Source: an uncultured Flavobacteriaceae bacterium (GTDB lineage Bacteria; Bacteroidota; Bacteroidia; Flavobacteriales; Flavobacteriaceae). From it: a stretch of 64,000 bases of DNA. The translations under genes were made by a program, and so were the position numbers. The stretch covers positions 1 to 64,000 of the forward strand of contig CANMLX010000020.1 in NCBI GenBank assembly GCA_947498845.1. Reading direction: 5' to 3'. The notes beneath the pieces are model-generated. The model saw nothing but the letters and a program-made list of their open reading frames with translations, had not been told where the DNA came from and searched no databases. Shown here piece by piece: positions 8,401 through 18,700 of this stretch (position 1 is its first letter; each line of letters begins with the position of its first letter).

Positions 8401-9069
8401 ATGGATATTATTAATGTTGTACTGGCTGATGATCATGTTTTAGTAAGAGATGGTATTAAAGCATTGTTAGAAGACCAATCGGGAGTAGTTGTTTTGGCTG
8501 AAGCTTCAAATGGAAAAGAAGCTTTAGACGTTGTTGGTAGTAATCAACCACATGTACTTATAGTAGATATTAGGATGCCAGAATTAAACGGTATCGAGGT
8601 TGTACGAGAAATTAATAAAACATATAAAAATATTAGGACTTTGGTTTTGTCTATGCATGATTCCGAAGAGTATGTTTTACAAGCAATTCAAGCAGGTGCC
8701 GATGGCTATTTACTTAAAGGCGCTAGTAAAAAAGAGTTCTTAAAAGCGCTTAATAAGGTGGCCTCCGGAGGAAAATATTTTACGGGAGATGTGTCTGCTA
8801 TAATCATGAATAATTTCGTGAACGGTAATACAGCAACTATCGCAACAGCTAAGAAAAATCCTGTTGATTTGCCTTTTAAACTCACAAAGCGTGAGAGGCA
8901 AATATTGGATTTGGTGCTACAATTAAAAAATAATAAAGATATCGCAGAAGAACTGCAAATAAGTAAACGCACGGCCGAAGTACATCGCTTTAATTTGATG
9001 AAAAAACTTGAAGTTAAAAATTTAATGGAGCTAAGTAATAAGGCTAAAGAATATGGTTTATCTAATTAA
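8401..9069 (+). CDS. NarL/FixJ-type response regulator
   Basis: A 222-aa two-component regulator. The receiver domain (1-120) has the acidic pair DD at 10-11, the phospho-acceptor Asp56 in VDIRMPELNG and a conserved Lys (LLKGA). A LuxR-type HTH follows at about 158-212 (LTKRERQILDLV, then KDIAEELQISKRTAEVH). It most likely pairs with the NarX-like kinase encoded three genes upstream. The nirB operator is a plausible target. It has its own promoter, 174 bp after the Rid gene. Confidence 0.9.
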   Translation: MDIINVVLADDHVLVRDGIKALLEDQSGVVVLAEASNGKEALDVVGSNQPHVLIVDIRMPELNGIEVVREINKTYKNIRTLVLSMHDSEEYVLQAIQAGADGYLLKGASKKEFLKALNKVASGGKYFTGDVSAIIMNNFVNGNTATIATAKKNPVDLPFKLTKRERQILDLVLQLKNNKDIAEELQISKRTAEVHRFNLMKKLEVKNLMELSNKAKEYGLSN

Positions 9070-9080
9070 TTTGTATTAAA

Positions 9081-9110
9081 CTAATCCTAATCCTAATCCT
9101 AATCCTAGTC
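9081..9110. repeat. hexamer tandem repeat (CTAATC)x5
   Basis: Four exact CTAATC units from 9081 to 9104, followed by a fifth with one change (CTAGTC). The changed unit supplies the stop codon of the minus-strand sulfatase gene (CTA at 9105-9107, TAG on the minus strand). It lies between the convergent regulator and sulfatase genes. Copy number may vary by slippage. Confidence 0.85.
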
Positions 9111-10649
9111 AAAATAGTTCCAAAAGTTAATTTTAGTTCTTTTTCCATCTGTAACATCGTTTAGTTCAATAGCTTTGTTTTTCATTTCAACTCTCATTTC
9201 AGAAATTTTTTCTGAATATTCGGGGAAGTCAGCTAAGTTAAATGTTTCCCAAGGATCTTTTTTTAGGTTAAAAAGTTGTGTAACTCTTGATCCCAGTAGC
9301 ATTTCTTCCTTCATTAAATAATCTTTAGTAGGCGCTCTCACGTACTCAATAAGTTTGTAATCTCCTTTACGATAAGCTCTTTGATGTTGGCGGTAAGCAT
9401 GGTATGAATACTCTCTTATGTGTTCGGTTTTACCTTTTATAACAGGCAAAAGGCTTTTTCCTTGAACGGTTTCTGGTTTTTCAATTTCTACCAGATCACA
9501 TATTGTAGGCATAATATCATGAATATAGCTTAAGGCATCAATACGTCTTCCGTAGTTATTACTGTCTACTATTCCTCCAGAAATAATTAAAGGGACATGT
9601 ATACCATCTTCGTCATAAATATTTTGCTTTCCTAATAACCCATGATTTCCAACGGCTAAACCACTATCACCAGCCATTACAATAAGGGTATTTTTATAGT
9701 TGCCATTTTCTTTTAAAGATGCGATTACTCTACCTATTTGAGCATCTAAATGCGTGATTATTGCATAATAATCAGAAAGGTGTTCTTTAGCAATGGTAGT
9801 AGTTCTGGGCCATTCGGCAAGTTTTTCATCACGTAAAAAAATATGCCCATTATGAAAAGGATGTTGTGACATGTACGACGGTGGTAATTCTATTTTATCC
9901 ACTGGATACTTGCGCTTATATTGTTTTGGTGCTTGACGAGGATCGTGAGGTGCTGGGAAAGCTAAATACATAAAGAAAGGTTTTTCTTTTTTGTAAGTAG
10001 TTATAAACGATATAGCTTCGTTTGCTAATACTTCAGATGCATGAGGCCCTATTTTTTCTGTCCCAGTGGGCCCTTTTTTATCACTTTTTAACAAAGGGCG
10101 TTTTTTAATAGCTCCTTTTTTATCGTACTCTAATAAATAACAGTCCTCTTTTTTATAATTTCCGTCTGTTTTCCAATCACTGTAAGGCATTCTAAATTGA
10201 TCGGTCAAATAAGCTGGTGTTCCTGAGACTTTAGCCCCGTGATTAAATGATCTTGCCAATGATTTTAGGTCTTGATGCCACTTTCCAACATGATAAGCAT
10301 AGTATCCCGCATTCATAAAAGCTTGTCCCATTGTAGTATGATGTTCTGGAATGGTATGCCCTTGGCCGCTTAAATTAAATAAGTTGCGTCCAGTTAATAG
10401 CATTGCTCTACTGGGAATACAAGTGGCTCCAGTAAATGCCCCCATTAAATACGTTTTAGTGAAAACAATACCGTTTTCTGCCAATTGATCAAGGTGAGGC
10501 GTTTTAACAGATTGTCCGCCTAAAGCATGCACACCAGAAAATCTATGATCGTCGGTATATATAACGATTACATTAGGTTTGCTATTTTGCGCATGGAGTT
10601 TAAATAGGATGACTATGAGGTATATATAAACTAGGGTTATTTTTTTCAT
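9105..10649 (-). CDS. secreted S1-family sulfatase
   Basis: A 514-aa sulfatase with an N-terminal signal peptide (about 1-20, ending LHAQ). It has the metal site DDHR (33-36), the formylglycine signature Cys77-x-Pro79-Ser80-Arg81 in GATCIPSRAMLLTGR, YHVGKWH, and GNHGLLGKQNIYDEDG further on. The Cys-type signature means it needs a formylglycine-generating enzyme or anaerobic maturase, which is not in this window. The family removes sulfate esters from polysaccharides or glycosaminoglycans. The upstream GH28-like gene on the same strand, 69 bp away, suggests joint action on a sulfated, uronic-acid-containing glycan, but the substrate cannot be read from the sequence. Confidence 0.92.
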   Translation of the reverse strand: MKKITLVYIYLIVILFKLHAQNSKPNVIVIYTDDHRFSGVHALGGQSVKTPHLDQLAENGIVFTKTYLMGAFTGATCIPSRAMLLTGRNLFNLSGQGHTIPEHHTTMGQAFMNAGYYAYHVGKWHQDLKSLARSFNHGAKVSGTPAYLTDQFRMPYSDWKTDGNYKKEDCYLLEYDKKGAIKKRPLLKSDKKGPTGTEKIGPHASEVLANEAISFITTYKKEKPFFMYLAFPAPHDPRQAPKQYKRKYPVDKIELPPSYMSQHPFHNGHIFLRDEKLAEWPRTTTIAKEHLSDYYAIITHLDAQIGRVIASLKENGNYKNTLIVMAGDSGLAVGNHGLLGKQNIYDEDGIHVPLIISGGIVDSNNYGRRIDALSYIHDIMPTICDLVEIEKPETVQGKSLLPVIKGKTEHIREYSYHAYRQHQRAYRKGDYKLIEYVRAPTKDYLMKEEMLLGSRVTQLFNLKKDPWETFNLADFPEYSEKISEMRVEMKNKAIELNDVTDGKRTKINFWNYFD

Positions 10650-10718
10650 TTTAAAGTGAAAGCTATTTAATTATTATAATACTGGAATAAAAACGCTATA
10701 AGAGGGTCTGTTGTTTAC

Positions 10719-12302
10719 TTAATATATTTTAATCGCTTTTTTCTTTGCTTTATCGGTGAGTTTAATATTTTTTATTGAGTTCACCGAATGTTTATTAATA
10801 CTTATGTCATCGTTTTTTTCGCCTTGTATTTCTATTAGATATTTTGTTTTTCCAGATGGTTTTACTTTGTTTAAAGAAAGTTTTTTACTGTTTTTTATAA
10901 GTATTCCCGATTCTGCTTCAGGGGTTATATCAAAATTTATATCTGTAAAATTGCTGTCAATAACATCATCCATTACAATAGCATTACGGTTATCATGGTT
11001 ACGTAATTTCATAGTTACGTTATTAATGTTTAGCCCTTTTACATGTCTTAAATACATACCATAAGATGGTAAAACTCCAAAAAACAATTGCTCTGGATAT
11101 CTAGCTTCATCTTCTTTAATAACGCGATTTTTAACATCTAAATCTCCAAAACCTGTATAGGAAAAGTGTATGTTTTCTAAGGTAACATTCTCAATATAAT
11201 GGTTTGGTAGGCCAGTAAACATTATACCTTCAGTAGGAGGGTCTATTCTCCCTGTAAGTCTAGCCTCAATGTTTCTAAAAATAATATTTCTAATTTTACC
11301 TACGGGTCTTCCTTCTGGTTTAGCATCGGCTTTATAAACTTGTTTTATTGATTTATCGTAGGTCCTACCTCGATTACCTAAACGCAAAAATATAGGACCA
11401 CCACAATTGTACATTTTTATATTTGAAATTTCTACATTTTCTATAATGGCACCATCTACAGATAGAATTTTAATAGCCCCATGTCTACTATCAAAAAACT
11501 GGCAATTAGTTACTTTTATATTTCTAAATCCAGTTTTTGAGGCCGTACCAAATTTTAAAGAAGCCCAATAACTGCTTACGGTACAATTGGATATATCGAA
11601 ATTTTCGCAGATTTTGTCCACACTACTTTTTAAACAAATGGCATCATCTTCTACCTGTAAATTACAATCTTTTATAGTAACATTAGAACATCCATCAAAG
11701 TTCATCCCATCATTATTTCTATTTTCTTTATTGTATACAGAAGTATGATGAATGTTTATAAATTCACATTCTTTAAAGTAAGCACACCAAGATCCTGAGT
11801 TTTTAATAATGGCATTGTCAAACTCAATGTTTTTACAATTTTCAATCCTAAAAAGTTTAGGGCGTTCATGGCTATGTTTAAACATATACCCTTTTCCATT
11901 AATTTCACTTCTGGGGTGCCCTATAATTTTTATATTTTCCTGTTTGTATGCATAAAATAGGGATTTTGAAAAATGAGGTTCTTCTGTACCTAAAGGAATT
12001 TCTGCATAGTCTTCTAAAGAAGAACTTCCAAATAATTCTGTGTTGGCCTCCATTTTTATAGTGACATTACTTTTTAAGAATAAAGTTCCAGTCACGTAAA
12101 CACCTTTAGGAATAATAACAGTTCCGCCTTTTTTAGAGCAATCATCAATGGCTGCTTGAATAGCTTTTGTGCTAAGTTCTGTGTGAGATTTTTTAGCGCC
12201 ATAATCTAAAATGTTGTAGGTTTGAGCAAGTATGTGGTTGGTACCCATTATTAATAGTACCATTATTAGTTTACTTATAATTGATGTTTTATTTTTTTTC
12301 AT
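10719..12302 (-). CDS. GH28-like polygalacturonase-fold hydrolase
   Basis: A 527-aa secreted right-handed beta-helix protein. Start MKKNKTSIIS at 12302 gives a signal peptide ending ILAQ; the longer frame from 12332 adds ten residues before it and is not needed. The mature protein opens with the family hallmark YNILDYGAKK and a GGTVIIPKGVYVTG strand. Candidate catalytic acids follow the GH28 pattern: NNDG at 196-199, EDD at 218-220, and RHGAIKI at 273-279 for the GHG...RxK region. The usual GHG is RHG here, so specificity may differ from classic polygalacturonases. It is upstream of the sulfatase gene in the same operon. Confidence 0.85.
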   Translation of the reverse strand: MKKNKTSIISKLIMVLLIMGTNHILAQTYNILDYGAKKSHTELSTKAIQAAIDDCSKKGGTVIIPKGVYVTGTLFLKSNVTIKMEANTELFGSSSLEDYAEIPLGTEEPHFSKSLFYAYKQENIKIIGHPRSEINGKGYMFKHSHERPKLFRIENCKNIEFDNAIIKNSGSWCAYFKECEFINIHHTSVYNKENRNNDGMNFDGCSNVTIKDCNLQVEDDAICLKSSVDKICENFDISNCTVSSYWASLKFGTASKTGFRNIKVTNCQFFDSRHGAIKILSVDGAIIENVEISNIKMYNCGGPIFLRLGNRGRTYDKSIKQVYKADAKPEGRPVGKIRNIIFRNIEARLTGRIDPPTEGIMFTGLPNHYIENVTLENIHFSYTGFGDLDVKNRVIKEDEARYPEQLFFGVLPSYGMYLRHVKGLNINNVTMKLRNHDNRNAIVMDDVIDSNFTDINFDITPEAESGILIKNSKKLSLNKVKPSGKTKYLIEIQGEKNDDISINKHSVNSIKNIKLTDKAKKKAIKIY

Positions 12303-12691
12303 GTAAAAAATTAAATCCTTTGTTTTCAACAAAAGTATATGATAAATTCATTGTTAACTTAAAGAGATGTTCTTTTTTGTATACTATATGTTTTTAGTTG
12401 GAAACATTTAGAATTTTTAACACTGTATAATTCTAGGATTAAAGAGAAATTGAGAGATTAATTATATTGTTAAGTATTTTATTTTCAGTCTATTGTGTTG
12501 GTTGTGAGATGTAGTGTGTTAAATTTACTGCCTTAGAATGCAAAAAACAGTTATTAGTGATTCTTAAATCATCTAAAAATAGCATAAAAGACAAAATGTT
12601 GTGAGTTTTTGTTGTTGTTAGTTATGCTTAAATTTAAGAATTAGCGCTATATTGGAATACTTTTTGATTGCATTTATTTAAAATTTTTACA
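12303..12691. promoter_or_regulatory. divergent intergenic region with GH28 promoter
   Basis: About 390 bp between divergent genes. On the minus strand TACTTTTG (12330-12337) fits the -7 box TAnnTTTG and would start transcription about 20 nt before the GH28 ATG. On the plus side TACTTTTTG near 12658 is a weaker match ahead of the lipoprotein gene. No further gene or repeat was seen. Confidence 0.45.
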
Positions 12692-13219
12692 ATGAAAAAA
12701 ATAGGCTTCATGATTTTATTACTAGCTGTAGTTACATCCTGTGCTCCAATTTATGTAAGCTATGATTATGATAAGACAGTTGATTTCTCTAAATATAAAA
12801 CGTATAAATATTTTGGAGATATGGAAACAGGATTAAGTGAGTTAGACACTAGACGTCTTCTTAATGCTTTGGATGCTAAAATGCAGGCAAATGGGTTTAC
12901 TATAGGAGATAATCCCGATTTTTTAATAGATATAAAAAGTGAGGTGTTTCAAAATGTTCAGCAACAAACTGTAGGCGTTGGTGTTGGTGGTGGTGGAAGA
13001 AATGTAGGCGGAGGCATATCCATAGGGTTACCTATTGGACAAACTAATATGAGCAGACAAATTAGTATTGATTTTGTTTCCGAAAAAAGTAAAGGTTTGT
13101 TTTGGCAAGCCGTAAGCGAATCTGGTTTTAACCCTAATGCCACTCCCGAAAAAAGAGAAGAACGTTTAATCGCTATTGTTGAGAAGGTGTTTAGAAAATA
13201 TCCGCCTAAAAGAAAGTAA
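12692..13219 (+). CDS. DUF4136 family lipoprotein
   Basis: A 175-aa lipoprotein beginning MKKIGFMILLLAVVTSCAP, with the lipobox VTSC. The start at 12692 removes an eight-residue extension of the open frame that would spoil the signal. The mature part begins VSYDYDKTVDFSKYKTYKY, the typical DUF4136 opening, and has a Gly-rich loop (GVGVGGGGRNVGGG) in the middle and a basic C terminus (KYPPKRK). The role of DUF4136 proteins is unknown; they are envelope lipoproteins found singly in many Bacteroidota. Confidence 0.85.
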   Translation: MKKIGFMILLLAVVTSCAPIYVSYDYDKTVDFSKYKTYKYFGDMETGLSELDTRRLLNALDAKMQANGFTIGDNPDFLIDIKSEVFQNVQQQTVGVGVGGGGRNVGGGISIGLPIGQTNMSRQISIDFVSEKSKGLFWQAVSESGFNPNATPEKREERLIAIVEKVFRKYPPKRK

Positions 13220-13261
13220 AGTTTTTAAATGGTTAGAATTATAAATAGATAGAATATAAGA

Positions 13262-13672
13262 ATGGGTGTGAAATTGTTGAATTTAATGTTATTTAGTTTA
13301 ATTTTTATTCAAAAGTCTACGCCACTAAATTCAATAGATGTTTTTTCAAATAGAAATTATATTATAGGGACTTGGGAGTTTGAATTCAATAGAAATAGTG
13401 ATTTTTTATATTTTCAAAGAAAAGTTAATATTCTAAAAAAAACGACTAGACGTGAAATGAAAATATCTAATAATGGAGAGTTAACTTTTAGCTATCCTAG
13501 AAGTCAAAGAAGATGCGGTAATGATCATAGAACGTATAATTTAAAGACTAGATGGACTTTAGCTGAAAATGGTCAAATTTTGAAAACTACTATACCTATT
13601 AATGGTGAATATAAAAAATTTAGAATAATAGAATTAACTTCATATAAAATGATTCTTTCTCCGATAGATTAG
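13262..13672 (+). CDS. secreted protein of unknown function
   Basis: A 136-aa protein with a short hydrophobic N terminus (LLNLMLFSLIFIQ), probably a signal peptide. The mature part has an IIGTWEFEFNR strand like that of small lipocalin-like beta-barrel domains, and a basic middle (YPRSQRRCGNDHRTY). Family assignment is not secure. It lies 42 bp after the DUF4136 gene on the same strand and could be co-transcribed. It converges on the M64 peptidase gene with only 7 bp between stops. Confidence 0.6.
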   Translation: MGVKLLNLMLFSLIFIQKSTPLNSIDVFSNRNYIIGTWEFEFNRNSDFLYFQRKVNILKKTTRREMKISNNGELTFSYPRSQRRCGNDHRTYNLKTRWTLAENGQILKTTIPINGEYKKFRIIELTSYKMILSPID

Positions 13673-13679
13673 TATTAAA

Positions 13680-15101
13680 TTAATTCTTAACCAGTTTTTT
13701 ACTAGCAATTAAACTATTGGTATTGTAGAAATTAACCGTATAAATACCGAGGCTTAAATCGCTAATATTTATTTCCTGATTATTGTAATTATAGCGTTGT
13801 AATGTTTTAATTTTTTTGCCATCTAATCCCGTTATTTCAACCTTTAAATTAAAAGGGGCATCACTCTCAATTTTAAAATTAACGATATCCTTTGCAGGGT
13901 TAGGGTATAAAGCAATAGCGTAACGATTGATTTTACTCTCTATAGTCTCTACACCTAAAGTGCTATAATTAATGGTCCAGGTAATGGTATAAGTATGTGA
14001 ATTCTCATGATTATCTACTTTTAGTAACGTATTATTATCTGTAACAACAACACTTAAGGTATTGGAGCCTTCAACTAATTCAGACTCTAATAAGGATACA
14101 CTATCTGTATTAGTAGCATAACTATTGGTATTGAGCATCCAAGTACTTTCTAGGCTATTAGGTATGGGTTTAATAAGACTTAATTCAAAACTCAAAGGAA
14201 ATCCAGTTGGATTGTTTATTGTAGTGTTGTTTGGGATATAGTTATCTATAGGCGAAACCAAGTCATGTATTTTTTCAATCATCCCCTCTTTACAAACTGA
14301 GCAAAACGGCTTATCTATGGAACGCATCTTACAATTTTGATGAGGTCTATACCAAGGTTTAGAATTACCATTACTATCGGTATGTTGATAAATGCCAACA
14401 TTATTAATATTTATCCAATTTTTCCATTTAACTTTATTTGGATCCGTTTCTTGAGTCATATTAATTGCTTCGACAGCAAGGGCTTCATCAATAGGAAAAT
14501 ATTCATCCTTTAAATTGAATAATGAGTGACTAAGTTCGTGCAATGCTACATCTACAAACCAAAAACCATTATAGGTTACTGGAAATAAACCACCACTGCC
14601 TCCAAAATCACTTGTGTTGGAAATAATTAGAGCCACATCATAATTAGGAAAATTATTAGCTAACACATTAGTGATTTTTGCTTCACTATTATTAGTGTTA
14701 TTTCCATCTGTTTCGTAAAATAAAAGTCTATGAAATCCAAAAGAATCATAAGTAATATTAAAATAAGTATCAACAAATATTGGTGTTACTCCAGATTCAT
14801 CAGTATCTGTTGCAGTAGCAGGATGATCAACACCACTTTCATTAGATAGAACTTTTATTGCATATACATTAAAATAGTTGGCATATTCAGAAAAAGGAGA
14901 TCGATTAAACATACCATTTGAGAAATTGGTAGCATCAATTATAAATTGATCTAATTCGCTTTCCTGATAGCCATCTCCCAAAATAACAATATTGATTAGT
15001 TTGTCTGTGCTTCCAGTATCTTTTATAGCTTCTACATCAAAAACCTGAGCAGAACTTAGCTTAAAAAAAATAAGAGCTATTAAAACAGATAAAGCTTTCA
15101 T
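13680..15101 (-). CDS. M64 family metallopeptidase with T9SS signal
   Basis: A 473-aa exported protease. A signal peptide (1-18) is followed by the M64 start NIVILGDGYQESELDQF, then the zinc site HELSH (188-192) with a downstream Glu in LKDEY. M64 includes the IgA-cleaving peptidase of Clostridium, but most members have unknown substrates. After about residue 290 comes a beta-sandwich linker and the C-terminal T9SS sorting domain (RYAIALYPNPAKDIVNF, ending ASKKLVKN). The start at 15101 overlaps the end of the upstream lipoprotein gene by 4 bp (ATGA), so the two are translationally coupled. Confidence 0.87.
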   Translation of the reverse strand: MKALSVLIALIFFKLSSAQVFDVEAIKDTGSTDKLINIVILGDGYQESELDQFIIDATNFSNGMFNRSPFSEYANYFNVYAIKVLSNESGVDHPATATDTDESGVTPIFVDTYFNITYDSFGFHRLLFYETDGNNTNNSEAKITNVLANNFPNYDVALIISNTSDFGGSGGLFPVTYNGFWFVDVALHELSHSLFNLKDEYFPIDEALAVEAINMTQETDPNKVKWKNWININNVGIYQHTDSNGNSKPWYRPHQNCKMRSIDKPFCSVCKEGMIEKIHDLVSPIDNYIPNNTTINNPTGFPLSFELSLIKPIPNSLESTWMLNTNSYATNTDSVSLLESELVEGSNTLSVVVTDNNTLLKVDNHENSHTYTITWTINYSTLGVETIESKINRYAIALYPNPAKDIVNFKIESDAPFNLKVEITGLDGKKIKTLQRYNYNNQEINISDLSLGIYTVNFYNTNSLIASKKLVKN

Positions 15102-15622
15102 GGCGAAATTTTAGTTTTTAAAAGCGGAGGGATATTGGGGTTTAATGAATCTATTTCACTAATACTAATATACGATGTTTCTGGCAATAATTTTAATCTC
15201 AAAGAAAAAGAGGCTTTTTTTAACTCTAAGCGTTTGCTATGAAACATTTTGTTATCGTCCAAATACTCTACTGTTTTTAGTAGTGGGTTTTTTATGATTT
15301 TGGTTTCTAGAATTTTTCCAGCTGTTGTTACTTGATTACATTTTAAATCGCCTTGCAATTTGTTTTGTGAAGTGTTAAGCGATGCTTTAAAACTACCATC
15401 TTTAATAATTTTATTAGTTAATGTTACTTTTTTGTTTTGATTCTCAAGGAACTCAATAGTGTAATTTAAAAAAATAATTTTAGGTGTTCTTTTTAGGGAA
15501 TTATCTGTGTTTACTAAAACTTCTTTTTGTGTTTTGCATGAAAAAAAGAAAAGCAGCAGAATGATCAAAAGAGATTTAATTATAAACAGTACGATTATGT
15601 TGTTTGATAAGGCTTTTCTCAA
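15098..15622 (-). CDS. lipoprotein of unknown function
   Basis: A 174-aa protein with a long hydrophobic N terminus (IKSLLIILLLFFFSCKTQ) and the lipobox FFSC. The mature part is basic and Lys/Leu rich with several short beta-type segments. No family recognised. Its stop overlaps the start of the M64 peptidase gene (ATGA), so it may help export, anchor or inhibit that protease; this is inference from coupling only. Confidence 0.75.
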   Translation of the reverse strand: MRKALSNNIIVLFIIKSLLIILLLFFFSCKTQKEVLVNTDNSLKRTPKIIFLNYTIEFLENQNKKVTLTNKIIKDGSFKASLNTSQNKLQGDLKCNQVTTAGKILETKIIKNPLLKTVEYLDDNKMFHSKRLELKKASFSLRLKLLPETSYISISEIDSLNPNIPPLLKTKISP

Positions 15623-15688
15623 TTTTATTTAATAATGCTATTATAAAAGCAAAGTTATCAAATAAATAATCAGTAATCTTATAAAAAC

Positions 15689-15720
15689 AAAAACCAGAGA
15701 AGCTAACTTCTCTGGTTTTT
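15689..15720 (-). terminator. bidirectional-looking intrinsic terminator
   Basis: A perfect 14-bp stem (AAAAACCAGAGAAG / CTTCTCTGGTTTTT) with loop CTAA. On the minus strand it ends in a U tract 24 bp past the stop of the 1436-aa nuclease gene. Confidence 0.9.
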
Positions 15721-15743
15721 AATATCAAGCTATTTGGGTATTA

Positions 15744-18700
15744 CTACTTATAACGCTTCACTAAAACTCTGGTTCTAGTCTCATAGTTATTAATTATAGT
15801 TTTTAAATAATAGAAACCACATCTTAAATCTGATATATCCAAAGGAATTTTAGATTTTCCTTTACTAATTAGATGTTCAGATGATTTTACTAATTGCCCT
15901 CTGGCATCAAATAGTTTTAATTTAACAGTTGTTTCAACATTACTATTAAATACCACATTTGTATTATCAACAAAAGGATTAGGCGATACTTTAAATCTAA
16001 CTCTTGGGCGGATATCGTTAGCGTTGCAAGTTCCTAAATACGCCCCTCTTGCCAATAAAAATGGTACAGCTCTTTTGTTAACACAAATAGTACGCCCTCT
16101 ATGGCAAAGTTGTACTTTGTTATCTGCTCTACCACAAGTAACATCGATTACTGTTACTGTTACAGAGGCTTCTTTAGAACAGCCATTAGCATCGGTCACC
16201 GTTACTGTATACGTCGTTGTTTCGTTTGGACGAACCTCAAGAGTTTTGGTAGTATCACTTGTGCTCCATTCGTAAGTATAAGGCGCAATACCTCCAACAA
16301 CATCGGTGACTGATATTGTGGTACAAGCTTGTGATTCATAACCAAAGAATACTGTGGCATCTTCTGTAGTTGATATGTCTAATTCTGGTGCGTCTACTAT
16401 GGTAAATACTTCAGAAATCGAAGTTCCTATGGCATCGGTGATTGTCATAGTATAGGTGCCTTGATTTAAGTTTTCAATCGTACCAGAAACTATAGTTTCA
16501 TCGTTTAATACATACGTGTAAGGTGCGATACCTCCAGAAACCGATATCTCTGCGATACCATTTGATGCTCCAAAACAAGCAATATCTGTAATGGTTAATG
16601 CTTCTAATGTAAGCGGCTTTAATTGTAATCTAGCGGATACAGGGAAGTGATCGGATGTTGTTCTGGTATAAGTACTGTTGTAAAATTCGTAATGTACACG
16701 TTCGGATTGCGAGAGATAATTATCATTTAACTCATTAGACAATGCAATATGATCAATCATATTTTCTCTAGACACAAACGATCTAAATCCAGCAGCACTC
16801 AATGCACCAGTTACTATATTATAATTGGTGGTATCCATAACATAATCGTCATAGGTAGAGACTGTAGTAGTCACATCAGCAACAGTTTCATCTACATCAT
16901 CATTATAATCACCTAATAATATAATATTAGCAGCTGGATATTGTGTGTCTAAGCTATCTTTTAAAACTTCAACATCATACTTTCTCATGTCGTAACGACT
17001 TTGAGGATCATTACTACTGTTTGCTCTAGCGTGTAATGCTACAAAATTATAGGCTTCGGTAGCGCCGTCAATTTTTACATCTGCAGTCATTAAAAATGGT
17101 AAACGACCACTGGCATAAAAACGATCGGTAGTACTTGGGTAATTTGCCAAAGCACTAGCATCACCGCCATTGTATAATGGATGAATAGATTCTAGTAATA
17201 CTTTTGTGTTTTTAACTTTTACAGTTGTTGTGTCATAAATAAAGCCTACTTTTTGTTTTACCCCAGGATCATTTGGTCTTGATACTGCTGGAGATAATAT
17301 GTAATTATATCCAGGAAGCTCGCTTATTAATTCTGCAAATAAAGCATCATCAGATATTTCTTGAACAGCTATAATATCCGCATTTAACGAATCTATTACC
17401 ATTTTTACACTTTCTTTTTGAATGGTATCAGACATGGGATTTCCTGCTGCAGGTGAATTACTTTCGTCACCAAACCACTCAATATTCCAAGTGACTATAT
17501 CTAACGTTTTTTCTTTTGAAATCACCACAGGAGGCGTAGGTGGCATATATATATCGGCGCAAGACAAGTCACTAGCGCTTCTTGGTAATAATTGGTATAC
17601 GTCACGAAATCGTCCAACAATACCCGTAATTTCGGTACAAGTTTCGGGTTGCCCTAAACCAACAATGGCTTCGACATTGTTGTCAATTCTTAATTCACCC
17701 GAACCACTAGCATCTGTTAAAACGTAATTTGCGTTTCCAAACAAAATATCACCTGGTTGCGGGAAGTTAGGGTTTACAATTGTTACTAATTCTCCTGGAT
17801 GATTTGCTAAGTCACTTAAAGTAATCGTTAATGGCGTGATGGGTTGATTAGGCAATCCGTTATTTTCAACTTCGGTAACAGGGCTTATTTGCACCTGATC
17901 GTTAAAGGCACTTCGTGTTCCAGTAACTGTAATGGAATCGCCTATTTTAAAAACCCCATCACCATGTACTAATTCATCAAAAATAGCAATACCTCCAGTA
18001 GCATCTTGTAAATAAGCAGATCCCGAAAACTCATCGGCTACAGTAAGTACCCCAGTAATTTTAACGACTTGACCTAAGGTGTCTTCGGCTCTGGCTTCTG
18101 CAATAGGTATTAATTCTAATGGTTCGCTCACACTGCCACCACCATAAGTACCTATAGGGAATGTTGTATTTGTTGTGGTGCCATCTAAAGCGTTAGGGCC
18201 ACTAAAAGACCAGTTTGTGATTACGAAAGTTTCACCATCAGGCCCAGTGCCATTAGTTCTGTAAGCCCAACCATCAAGATATTCCCAAGCTTCACCAGAA
18301 CCATCTGTATTAATATCTCCAAAAACGTCTAATACCTCGCCTTCGTAGAATAATTCGATAGCATCATCACCGTTAATTCCGGCTGCGCTGGATGTAAAGT
18401 TGGGTGCAAATCCAAAATAACTTGTAAACCCTGTACTTTCTGAAGCCACATAAATAAAGTCTCCTGCATTTGCAGAACCTGCGAATGTAAATTCTTGTCC
18501 GTCTGTTCCGCCGCCATTATTAGCAACACCAAAACCATAAAGGCTTAAATCTGTAATGTTTTGGGTTGCATAAAATTCGATAGCTTTTGGTACACCGCCA
18601 GATAAAGGACCATCTACAACACCTGTGATAATTAAATCAGGGCCATAAGCACCTAACGGAAATGGGGTAGCAGCCGTAGCATTATCAGAGGCATCATCCA

